A program made the position numbers and the translations under genes. The notes beneath the pieces were generated by a model. That model made no database searches. It had not been told where the DNA came from and saw only the letters and a program-made list of their open reading frames with translations. A DNA stretch of 42,677 nucleotides from an uncultured Bacilli bacterium (GTDB lineage: Bacteria; Bacillota_I; Bacilli_A; RF39; UBA660). The stretch is from assembly GCA_944371995.1 (NCBI GenBank), contig CALVYD010000013.1, positions 1 through 42,677 on the forward strand. The letters run 5' to 3'. Shown one piece after another: positions 41,436 to 42,677 of this stretch; position 1 is the first letter of the stretch, and each line of letters begins with the position of its first letter.

Positions 41436-41838
41436 AGATTATGAAAAATTCGGGTTTGTTCGTTTCTTTATAGTGACGTTTATGATATTTTTTATTGGTT
41501 TAGTTGTATTTTCGGCTACTTGTACTTCTATTAAAGAATATTCTTTGACATCCGGTGTTGCAACTTCTTCTAGACAGGTGATGATTATTGTAAATTCTAA
41601 AGAGGCTTCTTGGTTTTATAGGAATACTTACGTTATGATTGATGGAGAAAAAAAGAAATTTTCTATTGATAGAGTAAATCAAAATATTTTAAATAATAAT
41701 AAAAAAGATTATCATCAAATGTTTTTAAACATAGATATTTCTAAAAGATATCGGGTAAATGATACTGTTATGATTTCTTTTTATCCGAAGTCTGTTTCTT
41801 TATGGTCTGTTTTTTTAAAAATTTGGAAAGGAGATTAA
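41425..41838 (+). CDS. Short HlyD-like bacteriocin secretion accessory protein
   Basis: This 137-residue protein has one membrane segment (about 12-32) and then a strand-rich outer part (SLTSGVATSSRQVMIIVNSK, NTYVMIDGEKKKFSIDRV, RYRVNDTVMISFYPKSVSLW), ending FLKIWKGD as many bacteriocin accessory proteins do. The usual family length is about 400-460 with a long coiled coil, absent here. Start and end look intact (GAAAGGAG at 41412-41419, overlap with the exporter stop), so it seems a natural minimal form rather than a fragment. An immunity role is an alternative. Confidence 0.72.
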   Translation: MKYKDYEKFGFVRFFIVTFMIFFIGLVVFSATCTSIKEYSLTSGVATSSRQVMIIVNSKEASWFYRNTYVMIDGEKKKFSIDRVNQNILNNNKKDYHQMFLNIDISKRYRVNDTVMISFYPKSVSLWSVFLKIWKGD

Positions 41839-41979
41839 ATGAAAACTATTGATTACTTAGAATTAGAACAAGTGAAGGGAGGTGTATCAGGGTGGACTAT
41901 GGTTGGTATTTGTGCTGCTATTGTCTTTTTGGCAGGAGTATTTGAAGGTATTACTAGTCCTAATCCCTGTAATAAATGA
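41839..41979 (+). CDS. Bacteriocin precursor peptide 1 (double-glycine leader)
   Basis: The 46-residue ORF is directly after the stop of the accessory gene, with AAAGGAG (41827-41833) before it. The leader MKTIDYLELEQVKGG (15) has the hydrophobic spacing and GG end of C39 substrates (L7, L9, V12, G14, G15). The mature part has 31 residues starting VSGWTMVGICAAIVFLAGVF, with a hydrophobic helix, a GVFEG (GxxxG) motif and two Cys (10 and 29 of the mature part). It is too short for common gene-length cut-offs. It pairs with the next gene as a candidate two-peptide bacteriocin. Confidence 0.82.
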   Translation: MKTIDYLELEQVKGGVSGWTMVGICAAIVFLAGVFEGITSPNPCNK

Positions 41980-42146
41980 AAAAGGTTGAATATGTAGAGT
42001 TAGATGCTATTATTGGTGGTGATAGTATTTCAGGTACGGTGATTAATGCTTTTACGAATATTATTAAAGTATTGATGGATGCTGGTAGAAGTGTAGGAAG
42101 TGCTATTCGACGGGTTGCAGAAGGAAATTTGTGCCCTTTGGAGTAG
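41976..42146 (+). CDS. Bacteriocin precursor peptide 2 (double-glycine leader)
   Basis: The 56-residue ORF has a start codon overlapping the stop of peptide 1 (ATGA), so translation is coupled. The leader MKKVEYVELDAIIGG is near-identical in pattern to that of peptide 1 (M-K-x-V/I-E/D-Y-x-E-L-x-x-x-x-G-G). The mature part (41 residues) has an amphipathic helix SGTVINAFTNIIKVLM, then DAGRSVGSAIRR with GRSVG (GxxxG) and basic residues, and ends GNLCPLE with one Cys. Cationic, helix-forming and GxxxG-bearing, it suits a class IIb partner. Stop TAG at 42144-42146. Confidence 0.82.
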   Translation: MKKVEYVELDAIIGGDSISGTVINAFTNIIKVLMDAGRSVGSAIRRVAEGNLCPLE

Positions 42147-42215
42147 AAAATGTCATTTTTTGGCGTATTTTAGTTCATTATTTTCGTTTTTTGTGAAAAA
42201 ATTAAGCAAAAATTG

Positions 42216-42244
42216 TTGAAATATAAGGAAAGGTCTGATATAAT
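42216..42244 (+). promoter_or_regulatory. Promoter of rpsU
   Basis: TTGAAA (42216-42221) and a 17-base spacer lead to the extended -10 TGATATAAT (42236-42244). The interval 42147-42215 is AT-rich with no convincing bacteriocin terminator. Confidence 0.75.
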
Positions 42245-42277
42245 TTTTTGTAGTTAAAGCGAAGGGAGGGATAATTG

Positions 42278-42478
42278 ATGGCAACACAAGTAACTGTAAA
42301 AAATGGTAATTTGGATTTAGCACTAAGAAAATTCAAACAAAAAGTAGCTAGAGACGGTGTCCCTTCAGAGTGCAAAAAACGTGAATCTTATATTAAACCA
42401 GGAGTAGCTAGAAGAGCTGCTAAAAAAGAAGGAATCAAAAATTCAAAGAAAAGAAATCGTAAAGATAATAGAGACTAA
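42278..42478 (+). CDS. rpsU: Ribosomal protein bS21
   Basis: This 66-residue basic protein of the small ribosomal subunit matches S21 over its full length (TQVTVKNGNLDLALRKFKQK, then ESYIKPGVARRAAKKEGI and a Lys/Arg-rich tail). It acts near the mRNA entry site during initiation. GAAGGGAGGG (42261-42270) lies seven bases before ATG 42278. A TTG three bases earlier is not needed. A single-gene unit. Confidence 0.95.
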   Translation: MATQVTVKNGNLDLALRKFKQKVARDGVPSECKKRESYIKPGVARRAAKKEGIKNSKKRNRKDNRD

Positions 42479-42490
42479 GGTCTCTTTTTT
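42470..42490 (+). terminator. Terminator of rpsU
   Basis: AGAGAC (42470-42475) pairs with GTCTCT (42480-42485) around TAAG, followed by a T-run. The stop codon lies in the loop. Confidence 0.85.
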
Positions 42491-42567
42491 TGTTTTTTAC
42501 TATCATCAAGTTGGTTAATTAGGCTAAGACTTGTGCATTAGTGCAGAAAGTTTTAAGAAAGTAATAT

Positions 42568-42596
42568 TTGGCAAAAGCATTATAATCGATTATAAT
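42568..42596 (+). promoter_or_regulatory. Promoter just upstream of the intron insertion
   Basis: TTGGCA (42568-42573), 17 bases, TATAAT (42591-42596). The -10 is one arm of a perfect 18-base palindrome, ATTATAATCGATTATAAT (42579-42596), which may be an operator. The start is predicted near 42603. Confidence 0.6.
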
Positions 42597-42607
42597 ACTA
42601 TTAAGGA

Positions 42608-42677
42608 GTGCGCCAGTTCGGTGTTTAATATATAACCGGTTGGAAAGCCGGTATGGTAAGACCTAGCAAGTCGCCAT
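42608..42677 (+). mobile_element. Group II intron, 5' end (cut by window end)
   Basis: From 42608 the sequence reads GTGCGCCAGTTCGGTGTT, matching the conserved GUGYG 5' splice site and the start of domain I in bacterial group II introns (compare GTGCGCCCAG...GGTGTTA of the lactococcal LtrB intron). A hairpin ACCGGTT-GGAA-AGCCGGT with a GNRA-type loop follows. The reverse transcriptase and domains V/VI would lie beyond the window. The insertion follows AAGGA, at or just before a ribosome-binding site, downstream of a promoter. Confidence 0.72.

Noticed and set aside
41500..41682. Minus-strand 60-codon frame in the HlyD-like gene
   Set aside because: It is a shadow of the plus-strand gene, without start signals.
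42608..42677. glmS ribozyme or riboswitch reading of GCGCCAG near the window end
   Set aside because: The rest of the glmS core is absent. GTGCGCC followed by GGTGTT fits the 5' end of a group II intron better.

Overview
The window is AT-rich chromosomal DNA of a Gram-positive (Bacillota) bacterium using the standard code: TGA serves as a stop for several intact genes, and Shine-Dalgarno sequences are strong. Evidence for the lineage is a sepF / divIVA / ileS neighbourhood, two T-box leaders, and a sporulation cluster (spoIIIAH-like, gerE, gerM-like). I infer an endospore-forming, probably gut-associated member of the Bacilli/Erysipelotrichia side of the phylum. The exact taxon cannot be read from the sequence. 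Almost every gene is on the plus strand.

Layout. 1-870: a tRNA-Ile(GAT)/Asn(GTT)/Glu(TTC) cluster and a separate tRNA-Ser(GCT). 930-8594: one giant cyclic beta-glucan synthase-like gene (glycosyltransferase, glucoamylase-like and GH94 modules). 8680-12490: a relic of an IS605-type tnpB followed by an McrB/McrC modification-dependent restriction pair. 12594-13737: a small helix-turn-helix gene behind a long structured leader, then a DIP1984-like coiled-coil protein. 14033-20547: pgi, a PAP2 phosphatase, a HAD phosphatase, an arylsulfotransferase, an RluA-type pseudouridine synthase and a NagZ-type GH3 enzyme. 20552-22927: an asparagine T-box controlling a YbaK/PrdX-like deacylase and asnS. 23014-27350: two paralogous unknown proteins, a lipoprotein and a HerA-like ATPase. 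27395-32727: sepF, an unknown gene, divIVA, a decayed region, an isoleucine T-box, a small ORF and a type-2 ileS with a swapped HIGH motif. 32804-36357: a thioredoxin-like membrane protein, an SDR, an unknown protein, a Met-gamma-lyase-family PLP enzyme and a DUF5684-type membrane protein. 36365-38181: the sporulation cluster with sigma-E- and sigma-K-like promoters. 38197-38358: tRNA-Arg(TCT). 38340-39257 (minus): a Cys-His-Asp hydrolase-like protein. 39363-42146: a bacteriocin locus. 42216-42490: rpsU. 42608-end: the 5' end of a group II intron.

The most interesting system is at 39363-42146. It encodes a C39-peptidase ABC exporter, a very short HlyD-like protein, and two translationally coupled small genes that standard length cut-offs would miss. 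These encode a pair of double-glycine-leader peptides with near-identical 15-residue leaders and a GxxxG motif in each mature part. This is a candidate class IIb (two-peptide) bacteriocin that I do not recognise.

The window also allows an internal cross-check. The T-box UGGN bases (C for asnS, U for ileS) are complementary to the discriminator bases of the tRNA-Asn (G) and tRNA-Ile (A) genes at its left end.
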